Shown here: positions 7,213-15,115 of the stretch, piece by piece
Layout: every line of letters starts with the position of its first letter
Numbering within the stretch: the stretch's first letter is position 1
Assembly: GCA_031282465.1 (NCBI GenBank)
Contig: JAITDR010000244.1
Location: 1 to 18,914 of the forward strand
DNA from: Desulfovibrio sp.
GTDB taxonomy: Bacteria; Desulfobacterota; Desulfovibrionia; Desulfovibrionales; Desulfovibrionaceae
Direction of reading: 5' to 3'
DNA length: 18,914 bases
The notes under the pieces: model-generated
The model's database searches: none
What the model saw: only the letters and a program-made list of their open reading frames with translations
Told to the model about the DNA's origin: nothing
Program-made: the position numbers and the translations under genes

Positions 7213-7719
7213 TCATGCACGCAACGTCGCCCTGACGATGTCGCGTATCTCTTTGCGTGTAAGAACCCGTTGATTGTCGCTTCCCTTGAACGCCGAATCC
7301 GGAGAGCGCAGTTCCTGAATATACGGGCCGTCCACAAGAATATCCGTCAAATGAAGCAACCTGCGGACATCTTTGTCCCGCACCGCCGACCGGACAAGGT
7401 CTTCACAAAGGTATCCGGTATAGACGACAAGGTTCTTCCCTGCCCGCTTCACATATTCCGCCGGAATACAGGCCGTCCGCGCCTGCAAAAAAGGCTCTCC
7501 CCCGGAAAGCGTCATGCCCGACAAAAGGGGATTTGCCGTGAACAGCGCGATGATGTCGTCCGTATCGGCGCTGTATCCTCCGGACGGGTCATGTGTGCCG
7601 GGGTTGTGGCATCCCCTGCAGCGGTGCGGGCACCCCTGCATGAACACCACAAAGCGCAACCCCGGCCCGTCGACTATAGATTCCTCAACAATGCCGCTCA
7701 GGCGAATACTGTGCCCCAT
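7213..7719 (-). CDS. nrdG: Anaerobic ribonucleotide reductase activase NrdG
   Basis: This is the radical SAM activase that uses a 4Fe-4S cluster and S-adenosylmethionine to place the glycyl radical on the class III reductase. The cluster motif C30-PHR-C34-RG-C37 (CxxxCxxC) is followed by HNPGTHD. TLSGGEPF is the SAM-binding GGE motif. The N-terminal GIVEESIVDGPGLRFVVFMQG is typical of the family. Length 168 aa is normal. The ATG at 7719 has GGAG six bases upstream; that GGAG is part of the last unit of a degenerate repeat. It is the third gene of the nrd operon, and its substrate would be the separate glycyl-radical polypeptide at 7820-7996. Confidence 0.95.
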   Translation of the reverse strand: MGHSIRLSGIVEESIVDGPGLRFVVFMQGCPHRCRGCHNPGTHDPSGGYSADTDDIIALFTANPLLSGMTLSGGEPFLQARTACIPAEYVKRAGKNLVVYTGYLCEDLVRSAVRDKDVRRLLHLTDILVDGPYIQELRSPDSAFKGSDNQRVLTRKEIRDIVRATLRA

Positions 7720-7842
7720 GCTTTACTCCGAGGCGCATTGTACCCCTGTACTGCGCTTCACCCCGCGCGCATTTTACCCTGCGCTTTACTCCGCGGCATA
7801 GTTCGCCCTGCGGAGTGCTTCACTCGGTTGCGTGCTTCACTC
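7720..7842 (-). repeat. Degenerate tandem repeats between glycyl-radical ORF and nrdG
   Basis: Read on the minus strand, GAGTRAAGC or a close variant recurs five times, at plus positions 7834-7842, 7817-7825, 7783-7791, 7755-7763 (GGGTGAAGC) and 7720-7728. The spacings are 17, 34, 28 and 35 bp. The first copy encodes the conserved Arg-Val-Lys of the upstream ORF and the last supplies the nrdG ribosome binding site. A 13-codon ORF (ATG near 7799 to TGA near 7758) lies in the array. Confidence 0.7.
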
Positions 7843-7996
7843 TGTCCCGTTCTTCGGCTCTTTTGGCGTTGTTGAAGCGGTCGAGCGTACCGACGAGATA
7901 CCCGGTAATTCTGCGGGTGCGTTCGAAACCGACATTTTCCCCGACTGTCTTGTCGACATTTTTGAGTTTCGCCTGTTTTTGCGTGTCAAGCAGCAC
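7820..7996 (-). CDS. Stand-alone glycyl-radical domain of class III ribonucleotide reductase
   Basis: This 58-codon ORF starts at GTG (7994-7996) and ends at TGA (7820-7822). AAAGGAG lies six bases before the GTG, the strongest ribosome binding site in the operon. The product holds the glycyl-radical signature that nrdD lacks: RRITGYLVGTLDRFN at residues 28-42, with Gly32 as the likely radical site, then NAKRAEERDRVKH (43-55), the usual end of this NrdD type. It is in the same frame as nrdD, separated by an amber stop and 35 codons with no NrdD-like sequence. It would bind NrdD and be activated by NrdG. An alternative is TAG readthrough giving one fused chain, but the dedicated start signal argues against that. 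Confidence 0.85.
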   Translation of the reverse strand: MLLDTQKQAKLKNVDKTVGENVGFERTRRITGYLVGTLDRFNNAKRAEERDRVKHATE

Positions 7997-8068
7997 AGTT
8001 GTCTCCTTTAACAGGTTATAGTGTTGCTGTGGTGCGCATCCGGCCGCTTTCCGACTCGTGCCGGCGCT

Positions 8069-8090
8069 GCAGCGACCGGGCGGCCGCTGC
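8069..8090 (-). other. Hairpin between nrdD stop and glycyl-radical ORF
   Basis: GCAGCG (8069-8074) and CGCTGC (8085-8090) form a perfect 6-bp GC-rich stem with a 10-nt loop, starting 12 nt after the nrdD amber codon. No T-run follows, so termination is unlikely. It could protect the upstream mRNA 3' end or keep ribosomes apart. Confidence 0.45.
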
Positions 8091-8101
8091 CCGAAATTGC
8101 C

Positions 8102-10360
8102 CTATTGCTTGTGTACGGGAACATCGGGATAAATCTTCCGCAAGGCGTTGAGAAAATCAACGTCGACGCCTTCGCCTTCCTTTCTGCCGCATCGCGGGCA
8201 GACATCGTTGATGACGCCGATATAGCCGCAGACCGGGTCGCGGTCCAAAGGGTGGTTGACGGAACCGTAACCTATCCCCTGCTCGTGCATATAGCGGATG
8301 ACGGCTTCAAACGCTTCAAGGTTTTTGCTCGGATCTCCATCCAGTTCGACATAGGTGATGTGGCCGGCGTTGGTCAGGGCGTGGTACGGCGCTTCCAGTT
8401 GAATTTTGCGGAAGGCCTTGACGGGAAAGTAGACCGGGATATGAAAGGAGTTGGTGTAATACTCTCTGTCCGTCACGCCGGGCAACACGCCGTATTTCTT
8501 TCTGTCGGCGGCGACGAAGCGTCCGCTGAGGCCTTCGGCCGGTGTGGCGATCAGCGTGAAGTTCAGCCCCGTTTCCCGCGACGCGTCGTCCGCGCGCCTG
8601 CGCATGTGGCCGACAATTTTCAGACCCAGTTCCTGCGCCCCGTCGTCCTCACCGTGATGTTGGCCGATCAGCGCCTTGAGAGTTTCCGCCAATCCGATAA
8701 ATCCGATAGTCAGCGTCCCGTGCCGGATAACCTCGTCAATGCGGTCGTCCGGCCCGAGTTTGTCCGAGTCCAGCCAAATACCCTGGCCCATGAGAAAGGG
8801 ATAATTACGGACCTTCTTCGCGCCCTGTATTTTGAACCTGTGCATAAGCTGGCGGAAAACAAGATCAATCATCTCATCCAGCCGGGAGAAAAAATTGTCG
8901 ACATCGCCCCCGGCCTCAATGCCCAAGCGGGGCAGGTTCACCGACGTGAAACTGAGATTGCCGCGTCCGCATGTGACCTCGCGGGATCCGTCGTACACGT
9001 TGCCGATGACGCGGGTTCGGCAACCCATGTAGGCGACTTCGCTGTTGTAGTCGCCCGGCTTGTAATAACGCAAGTTGAACGGCGCATCCAAAAAGCTGAA
9101 GTTGGGGAAAAGCCGCTTGGCGGATGTCTCCAGCGCCGCCCGGAACAGGTCGTAATTGGGGTCGCCGGGGTTGTAATTGACCCCTTCCTTGACTTTGAAT
9201 ATCTGCACGGGAAAAATGGGTGTTTCACCGTTGCCCAGCCCGGCCTGCGTTGCCGAGAGCAGGTTCTTGACAACCATCCGTCCCTCGGGGGAGGTGTCCG
9301 TCCCGTAGTTGATGGAACTGAAGGGTACCTGCGCGCCCGCCCTGGAATTCATGGTGTTCAGATTGTGAATGAGGGCTTCCATAGCCTGATAGGTGCGCCG
9401 GTCCGTCGCGGCCGATGCTTCGGAAGCCGCGTAGGCATGCGCTTTGCGCAGCAAATCCCCGTGTTCCGGGTCGGACGGGGATTGCTGAAGCGTTGCCGGC
9501 GCTTCGGCGCCGCGCATGCGCAGGCGCACGCCGTCGCCAGCCAACAGTCGGGCAGTCTGCTCCTCTGCCTGTTCCCGGTTCATCCCGTCGGCTATCTGCA
9601 GAAAAGCGCGGAAGGCCTTTTCATATTCTTTCCTGTACGTCTTGCGCACGCCTTGAGCCATGGCGAAATCAAAATTGGGCAGACTTTGCCCGCCGTGCAT
9701 TTCATTCTGGTTGGCCTGAACGGCAATGCACGCCAGCGCCGAACAGCTTTCAACGGAGTTGGGTTCCCGCAAGTGTCCGTGGCCTGTGGAAAAACCGTTT
9801 TTGAACAGCGGAATCAGGTCAATCTGGCAGCAGGTTTCCGTGAGCATGTAAAAATCTTTGTCGTGGATGTGAATGTCGCCGCCGATATGCGCCGCCGAGG
9901 CGTCTTTGGGAAGAATATAGTTGTCGATGAAAAACTTTGACCCTTCAGAACCGTACCTGAGCATGGTTCCCATCGCCGTGTCGCCGTCAATATTGGCGTT
10001 TTCTCGTTTGATATCCTCCTCAAGCGCCGGTGACCATGTCAATTTTTTATAAATATCCATCAGATACGATTCGGCATTGCGTATCTTGGTGTGTTCGGCG
10101 CGGTAGAGAATATAGGCCTTTGCGGTTTTCGCGTACCCGTAACGGATCAGGGATTCTTCGACTACATCCTGAATTTCCTCAACGTGGCGCAAATTCCTGG
10201 TCTTGAGTGTTTTGCACACTTTCTCCGTGACGAAAAGCAGATCCGTGGAGGTCATTTCCTCTTCGCCCACAGCTTTGTTGGCTTTGCTGACGGCATTCAG
10301 AATCTTGGTGGAATCGAAGGGAACGGGCGTCCCGTTGCGCTTGATGATTGTTTCGGACAC
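8102..10360 (-). CDS. nrdD: Anaerobic ribonucleoside-triphosphate reductase NrdD, lacking the glycyl-radical tail
   Basis: This class III reductase makes dNTPs from NTPs without oxygen. The start is the GTG at 10358-10360 with GAGG five bases upstream; an upstream ATG at 10435 lies before the intrinsic terminator and is unlikely. Of 752 residues, 1-95 form the ATP-cone allosteric domain (IIKRNGTPVPFDSTKI). The catalytic barrel follows, with GGDIHIHDKDF (160-170), QANQNEMHGGQS (215-226) and the thiyl-radical Cys447 in MGCRTR. A zinc-ribbon piece lies at 707-725 with Cys711, Cys721 and Cys724; a fourth Cys is not obvious. The protein then stops at an amber codon (8102-8104) before any RxxxGY glycyl-radical motif, which is normally at the C-terminus. 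That motif is encoded by the next ORF, so activity should need both chains. Expression is controlled by a cobalamin riboswitch. Confidence 0.95.
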   Translation of the reverse strand: MSETIIKRNGTPVPFDSTKILNAVSKANKAVGEEEMTSTDLLFVTEKVCKTLKTRNLRHVEEIQDVVEESLIRYGYAKTAKAYILYRAEHTKIRNAESYLMDIYKKLTWSPALEEDIKRENANIDGDTAMGTMLRYGSEGSKFFIDNYILPKDASAAHIGGDIHIHDKDFYMLTETCCQIDLIPLFKNGFSTGHGHLREPNSVESCSALACIAVQANQNEMHGGQSLPNFDFAMAQGVRKTYRKEYEKAFRAFLQIADGMNREQAEEQTARLLAGDGVRLRMRGAEAPATLQQSPSDPEHGDLLRKAHAYAASEASAATDRRTYQAMEALIHNLNTMNSRAGAQVPFSSINYGTDTSPEGRMVVKNLLSATQAGLGNGETPIFPVQIFKVKEGVNYNPGDPNYDLFRAALETSAKRLFPNFSFLDAPFNLRYYKPGDYNSEVAYMGCRTRVIGNVYDGSREVTCGRGNLSFTSVNLPRLGIEAGGDVDNFFSRLDEMIDLVFRQLMHRFKIQGAKKVRNYPFLMGQGIWLDSDKLGPDDRIDEVIRHGTLTIGFIGLAETLKALIGQHHGEDDGAQELGLKIVGHMRRRADDASRETGLNFTLIATPAEGLSGRFVAADRKKYGVLPGVTDREYYTNSFHIPVYFPVKAFRKIQLEAPYHALTNAGHITYVELDGDPSKNLEAFEAVIRYMHEQGIGYGSVNHPLDRDPVCGYIGVINDVCPRCGRKEGEGVDVDFLNALRKIYPDVPVHKQ

Positions 10361-10376
10361 GGTATCCTCGCCGTTG

Positions 10377-10390
10377 CTGCCCGCGGGCAG
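10377..10390 (-). other. 14-bp perfect palindrome before nrdD
   Basis: CTGCCCGCGGGCAG is fully self-complementary and sits between the intrinsic terminator T-tract and the nrdD ribosome binding site. It may be a protein-binding site or an RNA hairpin near the start; nothing in the sequence decides. Confidence 0.4.
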
Positions 10391-10392
10391 AC

Positions 10393-10426
10393 AAAAAAAA
10401 TTCCCCATCCCTGCGGGAACGGGGAG
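10393..10426 (-). terminator. Intrinsic terminator of the riboswitch expression platform
   Basis: On the minus strand TCCCC/GGGGA and an inner CCC/GGG close a GC-rich hairpin followed by eight T (plus 10393-10400). It lies between the cobalamin aptamer and the nrdD start. AACGGG in the leader (plus 10466-10471) can pair with CCCGTT in the terminator's 5' arm (plus 10418-10423), so it is a candidate antiterminator. Confidence 0.8.
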
Positions 10427-10500
10427 GAAACGCATTTATCCTCTCATCTCGCCCGCCGGCAAAGTCCCGTTGCCGCGGGGTCGTCTCCTGTGACGCCTGT

Positions 10501-10656
10501 AAAAAAGCAGGTTTTCCGGCTTGCCGACCTTCTTTTCAGCCTTCCCGGCCTCACGGCCAGTGGCGTACGGGGAAAAGAGGCGTTATACGGCTTACGGCGG
10601 CGGGTCCGCTCCCGATTTCAACGGGATTCCCTATTAAGCCCGTGGGCGCTTTTTTT
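10501..10656 (-). promoter_or_regulatory. Cobalamin (adenosylcobalamin) riboswitch aptamer
   Basis: On the minus strand the conserved blocks occur in order: GGGCTTAATAGGGAAT, CCCGTTGAAATCGGGAGCGG, ACCCGCCGCCGTAAGCCG, CGCCACTGGCC, GGCCGGGAAGGC, and the B12 box GGCAAGCCGGAAAACCTGC. AAAAAAGC and GCTTTTTT can pair as closing stem P1. This matches the cobalamin riboswitch consensus closely. It lies in the 5' leader of nrdD and, with the downstream terminator, should switch the nrd operon off when adenosylcobalamin is abundant. Confidence 0.93.
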
Positions 10657-11011
10657 AAAAAATATCTAAAGTTCATCGTGCCGTCAAATTTTCCATCTCC
10701 CCGCAAAAATTGAATCTCTTCTATAACAACGCAAGATAACAAAATTTTTTTTATGAAAATTTTTCCGATGCTGCCTTGTTGTTGCCTGTGGACGCACTGA
10801 TGTGCTCTTTTTGCGAGGGTGACGCCCCGCTGCATCTGCGTTTCCATAGAAGCGCGATTTCCCCGTGTCAACGTCGAAAAGGCACCCAAGCGCCGAGACC
10901 GACCTTGCTTTTTTGTCGCCGTTGCTCCAGTATTTCATGTGGGCATGCATCCTCAGCCTGCTCGAAAAAGAGATCCGGCGTTGCGCCGTGCCGGCCGGTC
11001 ACAGTCAAGCG
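10657..11011. other. Divergent nrdD/umuD promoter region, no gene
   Basis: The part from about 10680 to 10770 is AT-rich and should hold the nrdD promoter reading left. A TATAGA-like -10 is visible on the minus strand near 10720, but no good -35. The right part leads to umuD. Open frames here lack family motifs. I searched for an E. coli-type LexA site (CTGT-N8-ACAG) and saw none. Confidence 0.4.
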
Positions 11012-11482
11012 ATGTCCGTCACTAAAGCCTTTCCCGTTGCGGGTGCGTTGCCCGTTGAGTCCGATTCCTGCAGGGCAACCTCCCCGCTTTTTTTGTCGCC
11101 CGCCCAAGCGGGCTTCCCTTCCCCAGCCGATGATTATGTGGACCGCAAGCTTGATCTGCACGAGCATTTGGTGCGCAACAGCGTTTCCACTTTTTTCCTG
11201 CGCGCCTCGGGCGATTCCATGATTCGGGCGGGCATCCGGGACGGCGATCTTCTCGTGGCCGACCGCTCGCTGCGGCCTGTCAACGGTTGTGTGGTCGTTG
11301 CCGCCGTCGGCGGCGAATTGACGATCAAGTACTTTGTGCAACGGCGCGGACGTGCCCTGCTTGTTCCGGCCAACGAGGCGTATCCGGAACTCGACGTAAC
11401 CGAACGCGAAGATGCCGTGATCTGGGGAGTCGTGACTTATGCCGTCCATAAACTCGCCCCATGCCCTTTGGGCGCTGGTTGA
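11012..11482 (+). CDS. umuD: UmuD-type LexA-like self-cleaving protein
   Basis: This is the SOS mutagenesis accessory protein that self-cleaves on RecA filaments and pairs with UmuC. From the ATG at 11012 it has 156 residues. The scissile site is probably Ala33-Gly34 in SPAQAGFPSPADDYV. The Ser-Lys dyad is Ser69 (SGDSM) and Lys106 (LTIKYF). The 37-residue spacing equals that of E. coli UmuD. The start is uncertain: there is no good ribosome binding site at 11012, GTG 10988 is in frame, and the frame opens at 10865 without conserved sequence. The last 44 bases overlap umuC, showing a coupled operon. Confidence 0.9.
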   Translation: MSVTKAFPVAGALPVESDSCRATSPLFLSPAQAGFPSPADDYVDRKLDLHEHLVRNSVSTFFLRASGDSMIRAGIRDGDLLVADRSLRPVNGCVVVAAVGGELTIKYFVQRRGRALLVPANEAYPELDVTEREDAVIWGVVTYAVHKLAPCPLGAG

Positions 11483-12734
11483 CTGCAACAATTTTTTTGC
11501 CTCGTGCGAGCGGCTTTTCCGACCGGACCTGGCAGACAGGCCCGTCGTGGTGTTATCCAACAACGACGGCTGTATCGTGGCGCGTTCCAATGAAGCCAAG
11601 GCGTTGGGCATAGGCATGGGGGAACCCGAATTCAAAGTCAGAGAACTCCTGCGTATGCACGATGTCGCCGTTTTCTCGTCCAACTACGTCTTGTACGGCG
11701 ACATTGCCTCCCGCGTCATGCGGACGTTGGAGAGCATAGTCCCGGAAGTGGAACAGTATTCCATTGATGAAGCGTTTGTGCCGTTGCGCGGAGCACTCGC
11801 CGCCAATGCCGACGGAATCGCCGACGAGATGTGGCGTCGCGTGCGCCGATGGACGGGCATAGGGGTAGCGGTCGGCCTCGGCGCAACCCGCACGTTGGCG
11901 AAAATCGCATCAGAGAGAGCGAAAAAGGGATGCGGCGTCTGTCGTCTCGAAGCCGGGCCGGAAGCGAACGGGATACTGGAGGCAACGCCGGTAGGCGATG
12001 TCTGGGGCATCGGCAGAAAATCGGATTTGAAACTGCGCTCGTACGACATTTACACGGCGCGGCAACTGCGCGATGCGGACGGGGCATTGATCAGGAAATT
12101 GCTCGGCATAGCCGGGACGCACACGGCTCTTGAACTGCGCGGCATACCCTGCCTGGATGCCGCGAACGCGCCGATGCCCAGGCGGAGCATGGTATCGTCC
12201 CGGTCGTTCGGCGAAAAGGTCCGCGACAAACAATATCTGGCCGAGGCGCTTGCCATGCACGCATCTCTGGCCGGAGAGCGGCTGCGCAAGGAAAAATTGG
12301 AAGCAGGCGGATTGACCGTGCATATCCGGACATCGAGGCACGGAGTAGAGGCGTTTTACGACGAAACGGCTTCGATAACGCTTGCCCGGCCTACGTCAAG
12401 CACACGAGACTTTATACACGCAACGGCGAGGGGGTTGGAGGCAATTTTTCGACCCGGCTACGCATACGCCAAAGCGGGCATAATACTGTACGACCTTGCC
12501 GCGCCCGGCAGCCGTCCCGGCAACCTGCTCAATTGGATCAAAACTGATGCCGGCGACAAAAAAAGCGACACTAAGCTGATGCACGCGTTGGATGTGGTCA
12601 ACCGGCGCTTCGGGCGCGGTATGCTCCGATTTGCGGCTGAAGGCAAACGTGCGGCCCCGTGGCACGTCAAAAGCGACAGGCGCTCGCCGAGAGCCACAAC
12701 GGCTTGGGATGAACTGCCGGTGGTTAAATGCTGA
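11439..12734 (+). CDS. umuC: DNA polymerase V catalytic subunit UmuC
   Basis: This is a Y-family translesion DNA polymerase. LVDCNNFFASCERLF (residues 13-27) carries the first metal-binding Asp15 and the steric-gate region. SIDEAF (108-113) carries catalytic Asp110 and Glu111. A helix-hairpin-helix region and little finger follow. The C-terminal RFGRGMLRFAAEG and SPRATTAWDELPVV are typical of the UmuC tail that contacts UmuD' and the beta clamp. Length 431 aa is normal. The ATG has GGGGAG (11424-11429) nine bases upstream. It overlaps umuD by 44 bp and its 3' end overlaps a leftward ORF by 11 bp. Confidence 0.96.
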   Translation: MPSINSPHALWALVDCNNFFASCERLFRPDLADRPVVVLSNNDGCIVARSNEAKALGIGMGEPEFKVRELLRMHDVAVFSSNYVLYGDIASRVMRTLESIVPEVEQYSIDEAFVPLRGALAANADGIADEMWRRVRRWTGIGVAVGLGATRTLAKIASERAKKGCGVCRLEAGPEANGILEATPVGDVWGIGRKSDLKLRSYDIYTARQLRDADGALIRKLLGIAGTHTALELRGIPCLDAANAPMPRRSMVSSRSFGEKVRDKQYLAEALAMHASLAGERLRKEKLEAGGLTVHIRTSRHGVEAFYDETASITLARPTSSTRDFIHATARGLEAIFRPGYAYAKAGIILYDLAAPGSRPGNLLNWIKTDAGDKKSDTKLMHALDVVNRRFGRGMLRFAAEGKRAAPWHVKSDRRSPRATTAWDELPVVKC

Positions 12735-13017
12735 TGCAGACGGCGGAACCGGGCAGGGGAAGCGGCAAGATGCCGGCAACCCGCATCCGATAAGGCGTGA
12801 GCAGACCCTCGGCCACCGGAAGATTGCCGGCAACATCGTCGACAACCGGCACTTCCGCCTCCGGTGCGGTAAACGTGACGCGTTGTATCTCCGCCCGCGC
12901 CGCCGCATCGGTTATGTTGCCCATGGGCGTCCTGTCGGCCACGGCCTGGATCAACGCGGCCTTAAACGCGGAGCCTTTGCCGTACTCGCTCCTTTTATGG
13001 AGAGAGTAGGGACCCAT
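12724..13017 (-). CDS. Hypothetical 97-aa protein downstream of the chemoreceptor
   Basis: The ATG at 13017 lies 9 bp after the chemoreceptor stop, so it probably shares its transcript. Third codon positions are GC-biased like neighbouring genes, while the opposite-strand frames are not protein-like. It begins MGPYSLHKRSEYGKGSAF, continues with a helical AALIQAVADRTPMGNITDAA, then an acidic PEAEVPVVDDVAGNLPV stretch. It has no signal peptide, membrane helix or Cys pair. I do not recognise the family. It ends inside the convergent umuC 3' end. It could be a chemoreceptor accessory factor or the remnant of a larger gene. Confidence 0.6.
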   Translation of the reverse strand: MGPYSLHKRSEYGKGSAFKAALIQAVADRTPMGNITDAAARAEIQRVTFTAPEAEVPVVDDVAGNLPVAEGLLTPYRMRVAGILPLPLPGSAVCISI

Positions 13018-13026
13018 TGTGGAGAC

Positions 13027-15051
13027 TCACGCCTTGCGAAGTTGGGCCACCAGTTCATGCAACTCGCGTACTTGGGAGGCCACGTCGCCGACCGCACCCA
13101 CCGAACGGCGCATCAACTCGGCCGAGGCTTCAGCGCTGCTGTTGATCTCACTGAGGGCTCCGGATATCTCGGCGCTCGTCGCAGACTGCTCCTCGGCAGC
13201 AGATGCGATGCCGCGCACACGGTCGGCGCTCGTCGCCGCCTCTTCGACGATTTCCGAAAGTGACCCGCCCGATTTGTTGACCAATTCCACCGTCGAACTA
13301 ATGTTCGTTCCCGTGCGGTCAACGGACTCAATGCTCTTATGCGTGCCTTCTTGAATGCTGCGGACGGCGTCGGTAACGTCCTTAGTGGCAGTCATGGTCT
13401 TTTCCGCGAGCTTGCGCACCTCGTCGGCCACGACGGCGAAACCGCGGCCCGCCTCGCCGGCGCGCGCCGCCTCAATGGCTGCGTTGAGCGCAAGCAGGTT
13501 GGTCTGATCGGCAATATCGTTGATAACGGTGATAACCTCGCCGATACCTTCCGCCTCTTTGCCGAGGTTGCTCATAAAGGTACGGAGCGTGCCCACCTCA
13601 TCGCTCACCTGTTTTATGGCGTTAATGCATTCATTGACGATAACGGAGCCGGAGTTTGCTTTTTGCCTGGCATTGACTGCGGACTCGGAAGCAAGCGAAG
13701 CGTTGCGGGCAACGTTGAGCACTGTACTGTTCATCTCGTCCATTGCTGCCGAGCAGGAAACCACCAGTTCGTGCTGGTGTTCCGCCCCTCGGCCTGCGGC
13801 CTCAACCTGTCCGTTGAGTTGCTCGGCTGCGGCCGCCAGACGGCCGACCACCTGTTCCACCTGCTCCGCCGCCTTGAGGATGGCTTTCTGCCCTTCTTCG
13901 GCTTCGTTCTTGGCAATCTCGGCCTCGCCCACGGCAACAAGTGCTTTCTCGGCCTGCCGAGCGGCCTCGCGTGAGCGTTCGTCGGCTTCGCCTATCTTAC
14001 CCTTTAAATTTGCCACCATGACAGCCAAGGCTCCAGCCAGCGCACCGACCTCGTCTCTTGTTGTCACAACAAGCTTACCATCGAAATTCCCACCGGCGAC
14101 CTGCTCGGCGTACGCGGTAGCTTGCCGCAGCGGACGGGAAATCGCCCCGGCAGTGAGAACGCCCACGCCTATCAGAAACAGCCCCAGACCCACCCCGGCC
14201 AGCAGAAAATACATGATTACCCGGTTCTGCGCGGCGGCGATAGTATCGCGGGACAAGCCCACGAAAAACATGCCGCCGTTGGTTCCGGAAAGATCCTTCC
14301 AAGGCCAGTAAATCGTGTCGTAGTCGGTCCCGGCGATTACGTTCCGCGTGACGACAATTTCTCCTTGGCGGATGACCCTGTCGAGAATAGCATTGTTGTT
14401 CAGCTTGGTGTTGATTACAGGCTTGCCGTCATGCATGACTGTGGTGCTTACCCGCTCGTCACCGTGAAAGATGGTGCATTCGACGCCGAGCGTGGCCTTG
14501 ACGGTATTCACGAACGCGCCGGAAGAAAGATCCGCTCCGAGAATCGCAATCCCGACTTGCTTGCCGTTATGCCGTAGGGGAATTCCGGTACCGAGACTCA
14601 AGCGTATCAGCGCACCCGGTTCAAGACCCACTATGCGCCGGCCCTCCTTGAGCGGTACTGCCACCATGCGCCGATTCATGCTTAACGTATCACCTGTCCT
14701 GTCGGAATGGCCTCTGACAACGACAACTCCCTGCATATCGGACACGGTGAACTGATCTATGCCGGGCATGCCGATAACCCTGCCGGCCACGGTTTTCAAT
14801 GCCGCGGCGTCTTTGGCCGCTACCGCGTCGGCCAGTTCACTGTCGGCCTCAAGCATCTCCGCAAAGACGGCGAATGATTCCAGCTTGGCATCAATAGCCG
14901 ACTGCATCGACTTCTGGGCGATTCCCAGTGTTTTCCAGGCATACTCGTTTCCTGATGAAAAAATGATGAGATACCCGACGATCCCCAACGCGACGACGAG
15001 TGTACTGATAGTGCCGACAACAAGCGCGATAAGTTTCTTTGAGATGGACAT
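13027..15051 (-). CDS. Methyl-accepting chemotaxis protein with periplasmic Cache-type sensor
   Basis: This is a transmembrane chemoreceptor that signals to CheA/CheW. Residues 7-31 are TM1. Residues 32-276 form a periplasmic ligand domain of Cache type, suggested by length, the [13 protein letters not shown] stretch and YWPWKDLSG before the membrane. Residues 277-303 are TM2 and about 303-355 a HAMP domain ([19 protein letters not shown]). A long coiled coil carries the conserved hairpin tip [20 protein letters not shown] (503-522), followed by [20 protein letters not shown] (523-542). The protein ends in LRKA without a CheR/CheB-binding pentapeptide. The ligand is unknown. The start at 15051 has GGGGGC just upstream. 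Confidence 0.96.
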   Translation of the reverse strand: MSISKKLIALVVGTISTLVVALGIVGYLIIFSSGNEYAWKTLGIAQKSMQSAIDAKLESFAVFAEMLEADSELADAVAAKDAAALKTVAGRVIGMPGIDQFTVSDMQGVVVVRGHSDRTGDTLSMNRRMVAVPLKEGRRIVGLEPGALIRLSLGTGIPLRHNGKQVGIAILGADLSSGAFVNTVKATLGVECTIFHGDERVSTTVMHDGKPVINTKLNNNAILDRVIRQGEIVVTRNVIAGTDYDTIYWPWKDLSGTNGGMFFVGLSRDTIAAAQNRVIMYFLLAGVGLGLFLIGVGVLTAGAISRPLRQATAYAEQVAGGNFDGKLVVTTRDEVGALAGALAVMVANLKGKIGEADERSREAARQAEKALVAVGEAEIAKNEAEEGQKAILKAAEQVEQVVGRLAAAAEQLNGQVEAAGRGAEHQHELVVSCSAAMDEMNSTVLNVARNASLASESAVNARQKANSGSVIVNECINAIKQVSDEVGTLRTFMSNLGKEAEGIGEVITVINDIADQTNLLALNAAIEAARAGEAGRGFAVVADEVRKLAEKTMTATKDVTDAVRSIQEGTHKSIESVDRTGTNISSTVELVNKSGGSLSEIVEEAATSADRVRGIASAAEEQSATSAEISGALSEINSSAEASAELMRRSVGAVGDVASQVRELHELVAQLRKA

Positions 15052-15072
15052 GGTGCCCCCGAATCAACTGAT

Positions 15073-15088
15073 TAGATTATCAAATCTA
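15073..15088. promoter_or_regulatory. Palindrome in the chemoreceptor leader
   Basis: TAGATT-ATCA-AATCTA lies 22-37 bp upstream of the chemoreceptor start. A second inverted repeat, GGGAAG/CTTCCC, is at 15093-15115. Both could be operator-like sites or leader hairpins; neither matches a regulator I can name. Confidence 0.4.
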
Positions 15089-15115
15089 TGGGGGGAAGTG
15101 TGGTTCCGCCTTCCC

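Noticed and set aside
8021..9940. Long plus-strand frame opposite nrdD
   Set aside because: It is the antisense shadow of nrdD, whose motifs are unmistakable on the minus strand.
10740..11011. LexA (SOS) box upstream of umuD
   Set aside because: No CTGT-N8-ACAG or other clear inverted LexA motif could be found; SOS control is likely from gene type only.
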